Counted from the first letter of the stretch, positions 7,678 to 15,243 are shown. The stretch: DNA of 64,000 nt from Mesorhizobium sp. RMAD-H1 (GCF_014191375.1 NZ_JACHWN010000009.1:124001-188000), one strand, 5' to 3'. A program made the numbers and translations. The notes: generated by a model from the sequence alone, not told the origin.

Positions 7678-8450
7678 GTGCTGGCGGGTTGCAAAAGCGT
7701 GTCGCAGATGTTGAACCGTCGCGCCTCGCGCTGCTTAATTCCGGCATTATCGAAGCCTCTACTCTGGCCGAGTGCCTGGCTGTGGACTTCGCTGCGCTGA
7801 TGCATGCCGTCCTCCCTGAAATTGGGGACGATGCCATCGCAACGATGCGGCAAGCGGCGGGCGAGGGCATAACGCGACGCATGGCGCTGGCTGCACGCCT
7901 GATCCATCAAAGGCACGATATTGCCGTTTTGAGCAAGCTACGCAGCCATGCCTCCGATACGGTGCGCGGTTGGGCTTGCTTCGTCGTTGGCGCAGCACAG
8001 GAGCATACACTTTCCCAACGCTTACCCCTGATCCGGCCACTCGCTGACGACCGTCATTTCGGGGTACGAGAATGGTCGTGGATGGCCGTGCGGCCACACA
8101 TAGCCGCTGATCTTGAAGACGCCATAGCGCAGCTCTCCCAATGGTCGGTCAATTCATCGGAACGGCTGCGGCGCTTCGCCAGTGAAGCAACCCGGCCGCG
8201 CGGCGTATGGTGCGCCCACATCTGGCCGCTGCGGCAAATCCCTGAGAAGGCGCTGCCCATCCTCGAACCACTCCGTGCCGATCCGGCGCCTTACGTCCAA
8301 GACTCCGTTGGCAATTGGCTGAACGATGCCAGCAAGGACCGTCCAGACTGGGTCGCGGAGCTCTGCGCGCGGTGGTCGGCAGAGAGCGTCACGCCTGCAA
8401 CCTCCCGAATCTGCAAACACGCCTTGCGGTCGATCAACCGCAAGAGATGA
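7674..8450 (+). CDS. HEAT-repeat DNA alkylation repair-like protein (AlkD/AlkC-like)
   Basis: 258 aa, all-helical HEAT-type protein. Features seen in DNA-alkylation-repair-like proteins include the SDTVRGWACFVVGAA and FGVREWSWMAVRPHI repeats and the C-terminal PYVQDSVGNWLNDASKDRPDWV, ending in SRICKHALRSI. Family members excise alkylated bases; activity here is inferred. The start codon overlaps the MarR stop (ATGA), so the two are translationally coupled. Confidence 0.7.
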   Translation: MSAGGLQKRVADVEPSRLALLNSGIIEASTLAECLAVDFAALMHAVLPEIGDDAIATMRQAAGEGITRRMALAARLIHQRHDIAVLSKLRSHASDTVRGWACFVVGAAQEHTLSQRLPLIRPLADDRHFGVREWSWMAVRPHIAADLEDAIAQLSQWSVNSSERLRRFASEATRPRGVWCAHIWPLRQIPEKALPILEPLRADPAPYVQDSVGNWLNDASKDRPDWVAELCARWSAESVTPATSRICKHALRSINRKR

Positions 8451-8471
8451 CATCTGAAAGGAAACGAAAAC

Positions 8472-8810
8472 ATGGCGCATTATCTGGCCGAACTTTACAG
8501 CCCGAAATCCGCATGGCTGGCGCTTGACCAAGCCGGCCGCCGCAAGTTTTTCGAGACCATAAGCTCCGGCATGGCCGGCCTTTTGGCCCTCGGAGTGGAG
8601 CCAATTGCGTTGGGAGAGACGGATGCCACGACACTTCGTGCTGCCACCCAACAGTTTTTTGCGATCTGGCGCGCGCCTGACGAGGCGTCCATGAACGCAT
8701 TGGTATCGGGCATAGCGGCTTCAGGCTGGCATGACTATTTCGAGACGGTCAATGCGGTCGGCGCCGGCGTCGATCTGAATGACCACCTCGCGCAGCTCGC
8801 GGCGCTTTAG
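8472..8810 (+). CDS. DUF6616-like small protein
   Basis: 112 aa soluble protein, MAHYLAELYSPKSAWLALD at the start, with conserved Trp and Phe positions. It resembles the DUF6616 family of small uncharacterised proteins. It is preceded by GAAAGGAAACG and lies 21 bp after the alkylation-repair-like gene, so it is probably the third gene of the MarR cassette. No function can be assigned. Confidence 0.65.
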   Translation: MAHYLAELYSPKSAWLALDQAGRRKFFETISSGMAGLLALGVEPIALGETDATTLRAATQQFFAIWRAPDEASMNALVSGIAASGWHDYFETVNAVGAGVDLNDHLAQLAAL

Positions 8811-8965
8811 TCCATACCAAATTTCCGCTGCATTGACTGATCCAGGAATCGATATTTCCCCGGCAGCGCTACGAAGCACTATGAATTTGGCGGCGATACC
8901 GAATCCCGACCGCCAAATCCTTTTCAGAATCCGCGCTATGGCTAGGGAGGCTAGTAGCAACAGTC

Positions 8966-9493
8966 TCACGGCTTCCTGGCAGCCCGGCTTCTCTCGTAAT
9001 GGCGTCGGGCCTTCTCCCGGTTCCCGCAGATATCCATCGCACACCACTGGCGATTTTTCCTTGGGCTTTCATCCACGAACAGCCATCCGCAATCGTGGCC
9101 CGAGCACATCCTAATGCGGCTGCGTTCATTCGGGTCGAGCAGCAAGGAAACGGCAGAGAGCGCTATCCGGGGTGTGAACTTCGAGCGGGCAAAGGGATCG
9201 ATCTCGGCAAGCAGCCGATTGACGGCCTGGATATCCGGCTCGGTCCCTTTTGGTCGAATGAAAACGCCTCTGACATAGGCCCGGAGGGCAAGGAGGTCGT
9301 TGAGCGGCTCGGGTTTCAGTGCCTCCTCAATTCCGGCCGCTCGCGCCCATACTTCGACATCACCCCATTGGTTGAGCTTTTCATGTTTGACGGCATTGTC
9401 GACCGTCCAATCCGCCGTGTTGGCGAAATCGAGCGCTAACCGCCCGCCAATCAGCCGCACTCGTGTTCCATCGCGATATCTCATGGCCTCCAT
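8966..9493 (-). CDS. CGNR zinc-finger (ABATE-domain) regulator
   Basis: 175 aa. The N-terminal ABATE-like domain begins with RLIGGRLALDFANTADW. The C-terminal zinc-binding segment contains RMCSGHDCGWLFVDES followed by QWCAMDICGNREKARRHYER, with the Cys pairs and the CGNR signature. These proteins are regarded as stress-associated transcription regulators. It is divergent from the alpha/beta hydrolase with two palindromes between them, which suggests it regulates that gene. ATGs at 9493 and 9484 are both possible. Confidence 0.88.
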   Translation of the reverse strand: MEAMRYRDGTRVRLIGGRLALDFANTADWTVDNAVKHEKLNQWGDVEVWARAAGIEEALKPEPLNDLLALRAYVRGVFIRPKGTEPDIQAVNRLLAEIDPFARSKFTPRIALSAVSLLLDPNERSRIRMCSGHDCGWLFVDESPRKNRQWCAMDICGNREKARRHYERSRAARKP

Positions 9494-9495
9494 AT

Positions 9496-9550
9496 AACCC
9501 CTCTAGGGGTTGACGATCAATGGCGTCAATTCTAACCTGTTAATAGGTTA
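9496..9550. promoter_or_regulatory. Two palindromes in the CGNR/hydrolase divergent promoter
   Basis: AACCCCT-CT-AGGGGTT (9496–9511) and TAACCT-N6-AGGTTA (9533–9550) are perfect inverted repeats in an 83-bp divergent region. The half-sites are related (AACC/GGTT), as expected for two operators of one regulator. Assignment to the neighbouring CGNR protein is inferred. Confidence 0.5.
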
Positions 9551-9576
9551 TATCTTCAGCATGTGCGGAGTGGAGA

Positions 9577-10473
9577 ATGCTTACGGACCGAAAGACGAAA
9601 TGCATGCGTATCAGGTCGAATGGGGTTGAACTGTTTTACAGGGAAGCCGGCTCGCCGGATGGCCCAACAATCGTCCTGCTTCATGGCTATCCTAGTTCGT
9701 CTTTCACGTTTCGGAACATTGTCGAGCCTTTGGCGGAGACTACTCACGTGCTGGCCTTCGACATGCCCGGCTTTGGTCTTTCCGAAGCGCCCCCCGAGGG
9801 CTGTATCACGTTTGCCTGGATCGCGCGGACGCTTGAGCAAGCGCTGATGGAAATGGGGGTGTCGTCCTACTATCTGTATATGCACGATTGGGGCACCATT
9901 GTTGGATACATGATGGCTCTTTCAGCTCCATCGAAGGTGCTGGGCATAATCCTCCAGAATGGCGCTGCGCATGCTGAGGGTCATGGATTAAGCTGGGACG
10001 CGGCGAAAGCCTTCTGGGCTGCGCCCACCGCTGAAAACCGCGCGAGCCTCGGTGAATGGATGAATTTCGAAGGCGTTCGCAACGAGTATTGTGGTGGTCT
10101 TCCCGAAAGTGGCGTAGCTCTTCTATCGCCTGAATGCTGGCACTACGATTGGGAACGCTTATCGCGACCAGGCGTGATCGAGCGCATGTTCGCGCTGTTT
10201 TGCGATGTAAAGAGCCATTTCGAGAACTTCTCCGCCATTTCCGATTTTCACAAGCGGCGCCAGCCCCCCTGCCTGATCCTGTGGGGCAGGCACGACACCT
10301 TTTTCGAAATGGAAGAAATTTGTGCTTACCAGCGAGAGCTGAACTTCGTCGAAGCACATATTCTCGATGGAGGGCATTTCCTCCTTGAGTCTCACCATCA
10401 AGAGTGCGCTGCTCTGATAAAGCGCTTCATAGGTGGCAGCTATGATGGTGCAAATTGCGGACAGAGCGGTTAG
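9577..10473 (+). CDS. Alpha/beta hydrolase, epoxide-hydrolase/haloalkane-dehalogenase type
   Basis: 298 aa. HGYPSSS forms the oxyanion region (about residues 36–42). The nucleophile elbow MHDWGT places Asp104 as nucleophile, typical of epoxide hydrolases and haloalkane dehalogenases rather than esterases. LILWGRHDTFFE and DGGHFLLE supply the acid and His. There is no signal peptide. The substrate is unknown. It stands alone and divergent from the CGNR regulator. Confidence 0.8.
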   Translation: MLTDRKTKCMRIRSNGVELFYREAGSPDGPTIVLLHGYPSSSFTFRNIVEPLAETTHVLAFDMPGFGLSEAPPEGCITFAWIARTLEQALMEMGVSSYYLYMHDWGTIVGYMMALSAPSKVLGIILQNGAAHAEGHGLSWDAAKAFWAAPTAENRASLGEWMNFEGVRNEYCGGLPESGVALLSPECWHYDWERLSRPGVIERMFALFCDVKSHFENFSAISDFHKRRQPPCLILWGRHDTFFEMEEICAYQRELNFVEAHILDGGHFLLESHHQECAALIKRFIGGSYDGANCGQSG

Positions 10474-10575
10474 GAGCGCATCATTGAATAGGTAGAGAGG
10501 GCGCGAGCAGTCCCATAACAGCGGGCCTCGAAGCAGCCGTGCCAACCCATATCACTCCGCCACCCCACCCCCCCG

Positions 10576-10600
10576 CCCTTCCCCGCGAAACGGGGAAGGG
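10576..10600. terminator. Strong hairpin after the hydrolase gene
   Basis: A perfect 10-bp stem CCCTTCCCCG/CGGGGAAGGG has a 5-nt loop. It lies about 100 bp after the hydrolase stop; there is no U-run, so termination is only probable. Confidence 0.4.
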
Positions 10601-10896
10601 AGCCGTTCGCCACGTGGCAGGGGTGCATACCGGCGGGCTTTGCCCTTGTTCTGCCCCCATGCCTTGAGCGTCGATCGCTCCATCCACGTCAAGGGTCCGC
10701 TCCGCCGGCATCCTCGCCCGTTCGGTGCTCGCCTCCGGCTGCGCTCCGCATGCGGCCTCCGGTGCCGCCCTTGACCCGGATTCCGCTTTGTCAGCGAATT
10801 GGATTGTGCAATCCAAATACTCTCTGTCGCCGTGTCAATACTTGTCAGAATAATATGGACACCTATTGACAAGTCATTGATTTTAAGAAGGATTTC

Positions 10897-10925
10897 TTGA
10901 CTACACTTCGCGGTGCTTCCATAAT
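10897..10925 (+). promoter_or_regulatory. Sigma-70-type promoter for the virB5 operon
   Basis: TTGACT (10897–10902), a 17-bp spacer and CATAAT (10920–10925) fit the alphaproteobacterial vegetative consensus. The inverted repeats at 10833–10873 lie just upstream and could be operator sites. Confidence 0.5.
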
Positions 10926-10961
10926 CATGGCTATATGTTGGACATTTACTTGGGGGCACCG

Positions 10962-11162
10962 ATGGATATGCATTTCATCGTCATGGCCGCCTCTGCGGAG
11001 CCGCAGGGCTGGCGCTTTTACGCAGGCATGGACGAAGGCAAGCACCCGATTTGGGGGGAGCCGGCCAGCGCCATCCATTTCCCGACTTTTCAGCAAGCCT
11101 GTCGCATGGGCGGTGCGCAGATTTGCGCGTCTATCACCCACCAACAGGAGGCAATCCAATGA
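10962..11162 (+). CDS. Small hypothetical protein preceding virB5
   Basis: 66 aa from ATG 10962 (GGGGG upstream); an in-frame ATG at 10935 would add nine residues. It is soluble, with no signal peptide (MDMHFIVMAASAEPQGWRF at the N-terminus). It overlaps the virB5 start by 4 bp (ATGA), which supports real translation. The family is not recognised. Confidence 0.5.
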   Translation: MDMHFIVMAASAEPQGWRFYAGMDEGKHPIWGEPASAIHFPTFQQACRMGGAQICASITHQQEAIQ

Positions 11163-11851
11163 AAAAGCTGGTTCTGGTGGCGGCGACGGCCGCCTTCCTT
11201 GGTGTTTCGGCCCCGGCCATGTCGTCGGGTATCCCGGTGTTCGACGGCACCCGTGCTGCTGACTTCATCCAGCAAATGGTGAAGGTGAAAGAGCAGATTG
11301 ACGTGGCCCGCAATCAGCTCGCCGAGGCGCAGCGCATGTACGAGTCCGTCACAGGTGTGCGCGGCCTGGGCGACGTGCTGCGCAACCCGCAGCTTCGGCA
11401 GTTCCTGCCCGACGAACTGAAATCGGTCTACGACTCGGCCAATGGCGGCGGCTACGCCGGCATTTCCGGCTCGCTTAAGGACATTCTGAACGCTGAGAAG
11501 CTGGCCGGTTCTGTGGAGGATGGGCTGCGTCTAATCCAAGAACGGAGCCTGAACAGTGCCGCGACCGACAAGGCCATGGGCCTTCGGGCTTATGAGGGAG
11601 CGCAAGCCCGCCTCAACCAGATCGAGGCCCTGATGGACCAGATCGGCAAGACGCAGGATCAGAAGGCCATTTCGGAGTTGCAGGCCCGTATCGCGGGCGA
11701 GCAAGCGACGATCCAGAACGAAATGACCAAGCTCCAGATGATCGCGCACCTGCGCAACGCGGAGCAGGCTCTTGTTGCCGAGCAGAAGCGGGCCTTGAAC
11801 CAAAAAATTTTGAGCAGCCAGAACCAAGGAATGCCGGAGATCAAGCGATGA
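11159..11851 (+). CDS. virB5: VirB5/TraC-family type IV secretion protein
   Basis: 230 aa with an AGGAGG ribosome site. A signal peptide (MKKLVLVAATAAFLGVSAPAMS) is followed by IPVFDGTRAADFIQQM and long coiled helices such as KEQIDVARNQLAEAQRMY, then C-terminal helices (EQALVAEQKRALNQKIL), the profile of P-type VirB5 minor pilus proteins. It acts in the periplasm at the pilus tip. It is coupled to the gene before and to eexN after by ATGA overlaps. Other T4SS genes are missing nearby. Confidence 0.88.
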   Translation: MKKLVLVAATAAFLGVSAPAMSSGIPVFDGTRAADFIQQMVKVKEQIDVARNQLAEAQRMYESVTGVRGLGDVLRNPQLRQFLPDELKSVYDSANGGGYAGISGSLKDILNAEKLAGSVEDGLRLIQERSLNSAATDKAMGLRAYEGAQARLNQIEALMDQIGKTQDQKAISELQARIAGEQATIQNEMTKLQMIAHLRNAEQALVAEQKRALNQKILSSQNQGMPEIKR

Positions 11852-12096
11852 AACGAATGACCGTAGTTGTGCTGCTGGCGGCGACCCTAGCCGGCTGCAA
11901 AGACGAGCCGGCGCGGGACGTTCAGTACTTCCTCGATCATTCCGACGAGCGCGCTGCAAAACTGGTCGAGTGCGAGAACAACCCGGGTGAAAAAGCCATC
12001 GCCGCCAACTGCATCAATGCCGGCGAGGCTGACCGTAAGGCAAGGGCGCGGAGCCAGCAGATGCCAAAGGTTCCAGACCTGACGCGAGGCCAATAG
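11848..12096 (+). CDS. eexN: EexN-type entry-exclusion lipoprotein
   Basis: 82 aa. It has a lipoprotein signal MKRMTVVVLLAATLAGC with the lipobox LAGC, then a short polar domain (VQYFLDHSDERAAKLVECENNPG) with Cys residues, as in EexN proteins that block redundant conjugative transfer into the same cell. It overlaps virB5 by 4 bp and precedes virB6, a common T4SS order. It would protect the host against a related incoming element if expressed. Confidence 0.82.
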   Translation: MKRMTVVVLLAATLAGCKDEPARDVQYFLDHSDERAAKLVECENNPGEKAIAANCINAGEADRKARARSQQMPKVPDLTRGQ

Positions 12097-12105
12097 GGAG
12101 GAAAC

Positions 12106-13134
12106 ATGAGCTTTCAGCTAATGGGACCTATCTTCACTCAAGTAGATGGCGTCACCCAAACCTTCATTACGGACATTTCGTCCAAGGCGATTGCCGCGAT
12201 AACGCCCGTGGCGTCCGTGGGCCTGACCCTCAGTTTCATTGCCTACGGGCTGCTCATCATTCGCGGCGCGGTCGATATGCCAGTGGCCGAATTTCTGAAC
12301 CGCTGCCTGCGGGTCGGCATCATTGTGTCGATTGCGCTTGCCGGCGGGCTATATCAGTCGGACATTGCAGAAGCGATCATATCGACGCCGGATGCCTTGG
12401 CAACAGCGCTGATCAGCGATCCGACGAGTGGGAACTCTGCCGCTCAACTTGTCGATCGGGCGGCTGAAAAGGGCTTTAGCTACGCAGGCGAGGCGTTCGA
12501 TAAAGCTAGCCTTTTCTCGGCTGAGGGGCTCGCCTATGTCGCCATATGGGTCATCATCCTCCTCTCAACGGCGGCGCTGACTGCTATCGGTGGCGCGTTC
12601 ATTCTGCTGGCGAAAATTGCCTTGGCCCTGCTGGCCGGTCTCGGGCCGCTATTCATCATCGCTCTATTGTTCCAGCCCACCCAACGCTTCTTTGAACTGT
12701 GGGCCGGGCAGGTTCTGAATTACGGCCTGCTGGTCGTCATCTTCTCCGCCGTATTCGGGTTCATGATGGACCTCTACGGCGGCTATATGGACGGTGCGAC
12801 CCTAGACGGAATTCAGAATGTTTCGTGGACGGTCGGCGGCGCCGCAATGATCTCCGTAGCGTGCCTCGTCGTTCTCCTGCAATTGCCGAGCATGGCGAGC
12901 GGTTTGGCCGGCGGCGTGGGCTTGGGCTATCTGTACGAGCTGCGGGCGATCCGTGGCGGCGCAGGCAGCGCCTATCGCGGCGGCCGTGCTGCTGTTCGCG
13001 GCGCGATGGCCACTCCGCGCGTCACTGCTAATGCAGCCCGTGGCGCGACCCGCATGGCAACCACCGCTGCGACTGGTGCGGCCGGTGTAGCCAGAGCTGC
13101 CGCCGGCTATTTCCGCGGCCGCAAGGCAGGATGA
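12106..13134 (+). CDS. virB6: VirB6/TrbL-family T4SS inner-membrane protein
   Basis: 342 aa behind a GGAGG site. Several hydrophobic helices are visible, among them ASVGLTLSFIAYGLLIIRGA, IILLSTAALTAIGGAFILL, IALALLAGLGPLFIIALLF and YGLLVVIFSAVFGFMM. The conserved VirB6 segment FFELWAGQVLNYGLL is present, and the tail is Arg/Ala-rich and cytosolic. VirB6 is the polytopic channel component of T4SSs. It ends the three-gene T4SS fragment: virB1–4 and virB7–11 are absent from the window. Confidence 0.88.
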   Translation: MSFQLMGPIFTQVDGVTQTFITDISSKAIAAITPVASVGLTLSFIAYGLLIIRGAVDMPVAEFLNRCLRVGIIVSIALAGGLYQSDIAEAIISTPDALATALISDPTSGNSAAQLVDRAAEKGFSYAGEAFDKASLFSAEGLAYVAIWVIILLSTAALTAIGGAFILLAKIALALLAGLGPLFIIALLFQPTQRFFELWAGQVLNYGLLVVIFSAVFGFMMDLYGGYMDGATLDGIQNVSWTVGGAAMISVACLVVLLQLPSMASGLAGGVGLGYLYELRAIRGGAGSAYRGGRAAVRGAMATPRVTANAARGATRMATTAATGAAGVARAAAGYFRGRKAG

Positions 13135-13138
13135 CCGT

Positions 13139-13490
13139 AGAAATGCATCATTTCCGCAGCATCCCTGCATCAAACCTGCACCATCGAAGTCTCGCGCAGC
13201 ATCATCGGCGCATCAGATGTGCATCACACCTGCATCACATTTGCACAATGCCGATGATCTGCGCTCATCGGAGCAGTTTGGACCCTCTGGATGGCCTTAA
13301 ATGGCCATCCCTTAGCCCTTAACAGGGCTATACACAATACGCACCTTGCGGTGCAGTGTAACCGTTTGATTTATAAAACTTTTCACAAAGTGCATCATTT
13401 TCGGCTGTAGTGCTCACGCACTACAAACCAGCTGGAAACCCGCAGAAATTCTGGCCTCGATGCACTACGTGACGCACTACAGGAGGCACC
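13139..13490. other. Dense repeat region: heptamer array plus inverted repeats; candidate operator and oriT/oriV
   Basis: No gene is supported in this 358-bp gap. Apart from the heptamer array (separate entry) it holds CCGATGA/TCATCGG (13251–13271), GGATGGCC/GGCCATCC (13289–13310), AGCCCT/AGGGCT (13314–13329), TGTAGTGC-TCAC-GCACTACA (13406–13425) and two further direct GCACTAC copies (13462–13468, 13474–13480). The density and the mobilisation-like gene downstream fit an origin of transfer or replication. Confidence 0.6.
13144..13248. repeat. Nine TGCATCA-type heptamers at an 11-bp period
   Basis: Block 1 has copies at 13144, 13155 (CGCAGCA), 13166 and 13177 (TGCACCA). Block 2 has copies at 13198 (AGCATCA), 13209 (CGCATCA), 13220, 13231 and 13242 (TGCACAA). 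Spacing is exactly 11 bp within each block; the blocks are 21 bp apart. A lone copy lies at 13391. TGCATCA is the reverse complement of the TGATGCA repeated before the xis–int operon. Confidence 0.85.
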
Positions 13491-13492
13491 GT

Positions 13493-13861
13493 ATGTTGGG
13501 GAACCCCCTGACGCTCCGGCTCAGCCCGGAAAAACACCTGCAATACGAGGATGAGGCCGCCCGGCGCGGCAAGCCCCTTGGCACCTATTTACGCGAACGC
13601 CTCGAAGCAGGCGATGCCGTACATGACGAGCTGGCCGCTATCCGCCGGGAGCTGTTTGGCCTGCATCGAGCAATTGATGACCTAGTCAACGAAGGCCTGA
13701 GGACGGTCGAAAAGAGAAGCGGCGGTACAACACCGCTCATGCTGGAAATTCTCCTTTTGCTCCGTGCTGTCGCCGGCATGGACAAACTCACGATGGTCAA
13801 AGGAGAGTTGAGACGCCTCGGCTACATGCCGTGGAACAAGGAGGAGGATCAGAGTGCCTAA
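13493..13861 (+). CDS. Mobilisation-accessory-like (MobC/RHH-type) DNA-binding protein
   Basis: 122 aa; AGGAGG at 13481–13486 fixes the ATG at 13493. The N-terminus NPLTLRLSPEKHLQYEDEAARRGKPLGTYLRERLEAG has the strand–helix–helix look of a ribbon-helix-helix, as in plasmid mobilisation accessory proteins. The C-terminal half is helical. It follows a repeat-rich, possibly oriT, region. Its stop overlaps the next gene start by 8 bp. No relaxase is nearby, so the partner may be in trans or lost. Confidence 0.55.
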   Translation: MLGNPLTLRLSPEKHLQYEDEAARRGKPLGTYLRERLEAGDAVHDELAAIRRELFGLHRAIDDLVNEGLRTVEKRSGGTTPLMLEILLLLRAVAGMDKLTMVKGELRRLGYMPWNKEEDQSA

Positions 13862-14225
13862 GCAAACCGTCATCATCAAGGCGGTCATCAGTCCATCTCT
13901 CAAGGCCGAATTCAAGGAAACAGTACAGCGGAAAGATCGGGTATTGAGTCAGGTCCTACGTGATCTCATCCGTGAGTATGTCTGGCGGTCGTCGAAGCGG
14001 GGGTTACCAGTGCCGGGAAAGGAATATGCTCGCCCACATGGTGACCTCATCCGGGCGGTTATTGATCCGGCTTTGAAGGAGAATTTCGAGAACGCAGCAA
14101 AGCGAAATGGCCAGCTTCCGAGCCGTGCCCTCCGTGGCCTAATCCGAGAGTACGTGCAGCGGCATGCAAAGGGCGAAATCTGGGAGCCGGGGCAGGAAAT
14201 CAAGCGTCAGATGTGGGCGAAATAG
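13854..14225 (+). CDS. Tandem ribbon-helix-helix protein (two fused RHH repeats)
   Basis: 123 aa from GTG 13854, behind GGAGGAGG. Residues about 7–45 (VISPSLKAEFKE...LSQVLRDLIREYV) and 66–105 (VIDPALKENFEN...PSRALRGLIREYV) are two copies of one RHH unit, each with a strand and two helices. The second copy ends GEIWEPGQEIKRQM, close to GELWDPGLEAKRRL of the single-RHH protein at 27640–27858. A fused pseudo-dimer of DNA-binding domains is inferred. It is probably a regulator acting at the heptamer arrays. Confidence 0.7.
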   Translation: MPKQTVIIKAVISPSLKAEFKETVQRKDRVLSQVLRDLIREYVWRSSKRGLPVPGKEYARPHGDLIRAVIDPALKENFENAAKRNGQLPSRALRGLIREYVQRHAKGEIWEPGQEIKRQMWAK

Positions 14226-14234
14226 GAGCACAGG

Positions 14235-14516
14235 ATGTCTGATCGAGCTGAGCAAATCAAAGTAGCTTTCAGTGGTCTAAATCGATCGTTCCAGATCGGG
14301 TGTGCAGTGCTTTTTGCCTGCATGGGCGGGATGTTACTTGCTACCCTCATTCTGCAGGCGCCAGACCTGCTGAAAAGCTTGCTCTACGGCGAAAAGTCGG
14401 CCGTCCGGACCATCATCGGCAGTATTGCTGGCGTGGGGCTGTGCTGGCTGCAATGGCGCTACCGTCATGTGGTTTATCCGCAGCTCCGGCGCGAGGTGCG
14501 CCAGAAAGCTATATGA
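14235..14516 (+). CDS. Small two-helix membrane protein
   Basis: 93 aa with AGGAG upstream. Hydrophobic segments CAVLFACMGGMLLATLILQA and TIIGSIAGVGLCWLQW predict two membrane helices, with short basic ends. The family is not recognised. It lies 9 bp after the tandem RHH gene and is probably co-transcribed with it. Confidence 0.6.
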   Translation: MSDRAEQIKVAFSGLNRSFQIGCAVLFACMGGMLLATLILQAPDLLKSLLYGEKSAVRTIIGSIAGVGLCWLQWRYRHVVYPQLRREVRQKAI

Positions 14517-14546
14517 GCGATACCGAGGAATGCGAGGATACGACGC

Positions 14547-14987
14547 GTGCAAATTCTGTTTCGTCCTTTCCATGCTGATGATCTCCCCGAACTTCGCACT
14601 TGGTTCGAAGATGCTGAGGTGGCGCGACGTCTATCCTTTCCGACCGATGAATGGTTCGCTTACGTGACGGCGGGCGAGACCGCCTCCTGCTGGGCGGCGA
14701 CTGGTGCCGATGACCGAATGATCGGACAACTGCAGATCGACCGAGAGGATTCGAGGCTGGGATACCTGGAGTTCGTAGTGCGCCCCGATCTTCAAGGGCG
14801 CGGCACAGGAACCGCAATGCTGAGAGGTTTTCTGGCTGGCCTTGGACAGGCCTATACCGCCCTTGAAGCTCGCATCGAGGCGGACAATTCGGTAAGCATC
14901 GCTTGTTGTCGTCGTTGTGGTTTCACAATGTTGCCTGAACGGGATGCAGACGGCTTCGCTCGGGCCATTTACCGGATGACACCATAA
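14547..14987 (+). CDS. GNAT-family N-acetyltransferase
   Basis: 146 aa from GTG 14547. The GNAT core is clear: LGYLEFVVRPDLQGRGTGTAMLRGFL contains the acetyl-CoA-binding R-x2-G-x-G-type motif, followed by ARIEADNSVSIACCRRCGFTML, the classic beta-6/alpha-4 end of the fold. The substrate is unknown. It is 30 bp after the small membrane protein and may be cargo. Confidence 0.85.
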   Translation: MQILFRPFHADDLPELRTWFEDAEVARRLSFPTDEWFAYVTAGETASCWAATGADDRMIGQLQIDREDSRLGYLEFVVRPDLQGRGTGTAMLRGFLAGLGQAYTALEARIEADNSVSIACCRRCGFTMLPERDADGFARAIYRMTP

Positions 14988-15039
14988 GCAGCTGAAACGG
15001 CTTCATGATTGCCGATTTCACATGGTGAGCTAGCAGGGT

Positions 15040-15243
15040 TTATCTGCTATTCTGGACCTCTCGGCGGACGCGCTCCTTATAAGCTTCTATCAGGTCGCCG
15101 ATTTCCATCTCACCCACGATGACACGCTCCATCTGAGTGACAACCCAGGGGTCGGGTTCCAATCCTTCAAGTCGCTGGCTTGCAAACGCGTTTTCCGCAG
15201 CTCGACGGAGCTCTGCGATTTCCTGAGCAGTGAGCTTTGCCAT
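15040..15243 (-). CDS. Orphan VbhA-like antitoxin (Fic inhibitor)
   Basis: 67 aa from ATG 15243. The inhibitory motif of Fic antitoxins, (S/T)-x3-E-(G/N), is present as SQRLEG (Ser22, Glu26, Gly27) in a helical context, and the C-terminal helices VTQMERVIVGEMEIGDLIEAYKERV match the VbhA family. VbhA blocks the AMP-transferase VbhT, often a T4SS-linked toxin. No Fic gene (HxFx(D/E)GNGR) is seen on either side, so it is an orphan, perhaps protecting against a related element. Confidence 0.75.
   Translation of the reverse strand: MAKLTAQEIAELRRAAENAFASQRLEGLEPDPWVVTQMERVIVGEMEIGDLIEAYKERVRREVQNSR

Larger units (their letters stand above)
10474..10961. other. Non-coding stretch before the T4SS fragment
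   Basis: I see no credible gene. It holds a 10-bp hairpin (10576–10600), a palindrome TTGGATT-GTGC-AATCCAA (10799–10816), inverted repeats TGTCAATA (10833–10840)/TATTGACA (10864–10871) with inner CTTGTCA/TGACAAG, and a promoter. The left two thirds is very GC-rich; the right end is AT-rich. Confidence 0.6.

Noticed and set aside
13144..13248. CRISPR array
   Set aside because: Repeats are 7 bp at an 11-bp period, far too short, and no cas genes are present.
13131..13322. 63-codon frame within the repeat region
   Set aside because: Its His/Ile-rich sequence is simply the heptamer repeat translated.
13854..14225. Antitoxin of a ParD/CopG toxin–antitoxin pair
   Set aside because: The next gene is a two-helix membrane protein without toxin features, and the tandem RHH layout matches the integrase-operon regulator better.
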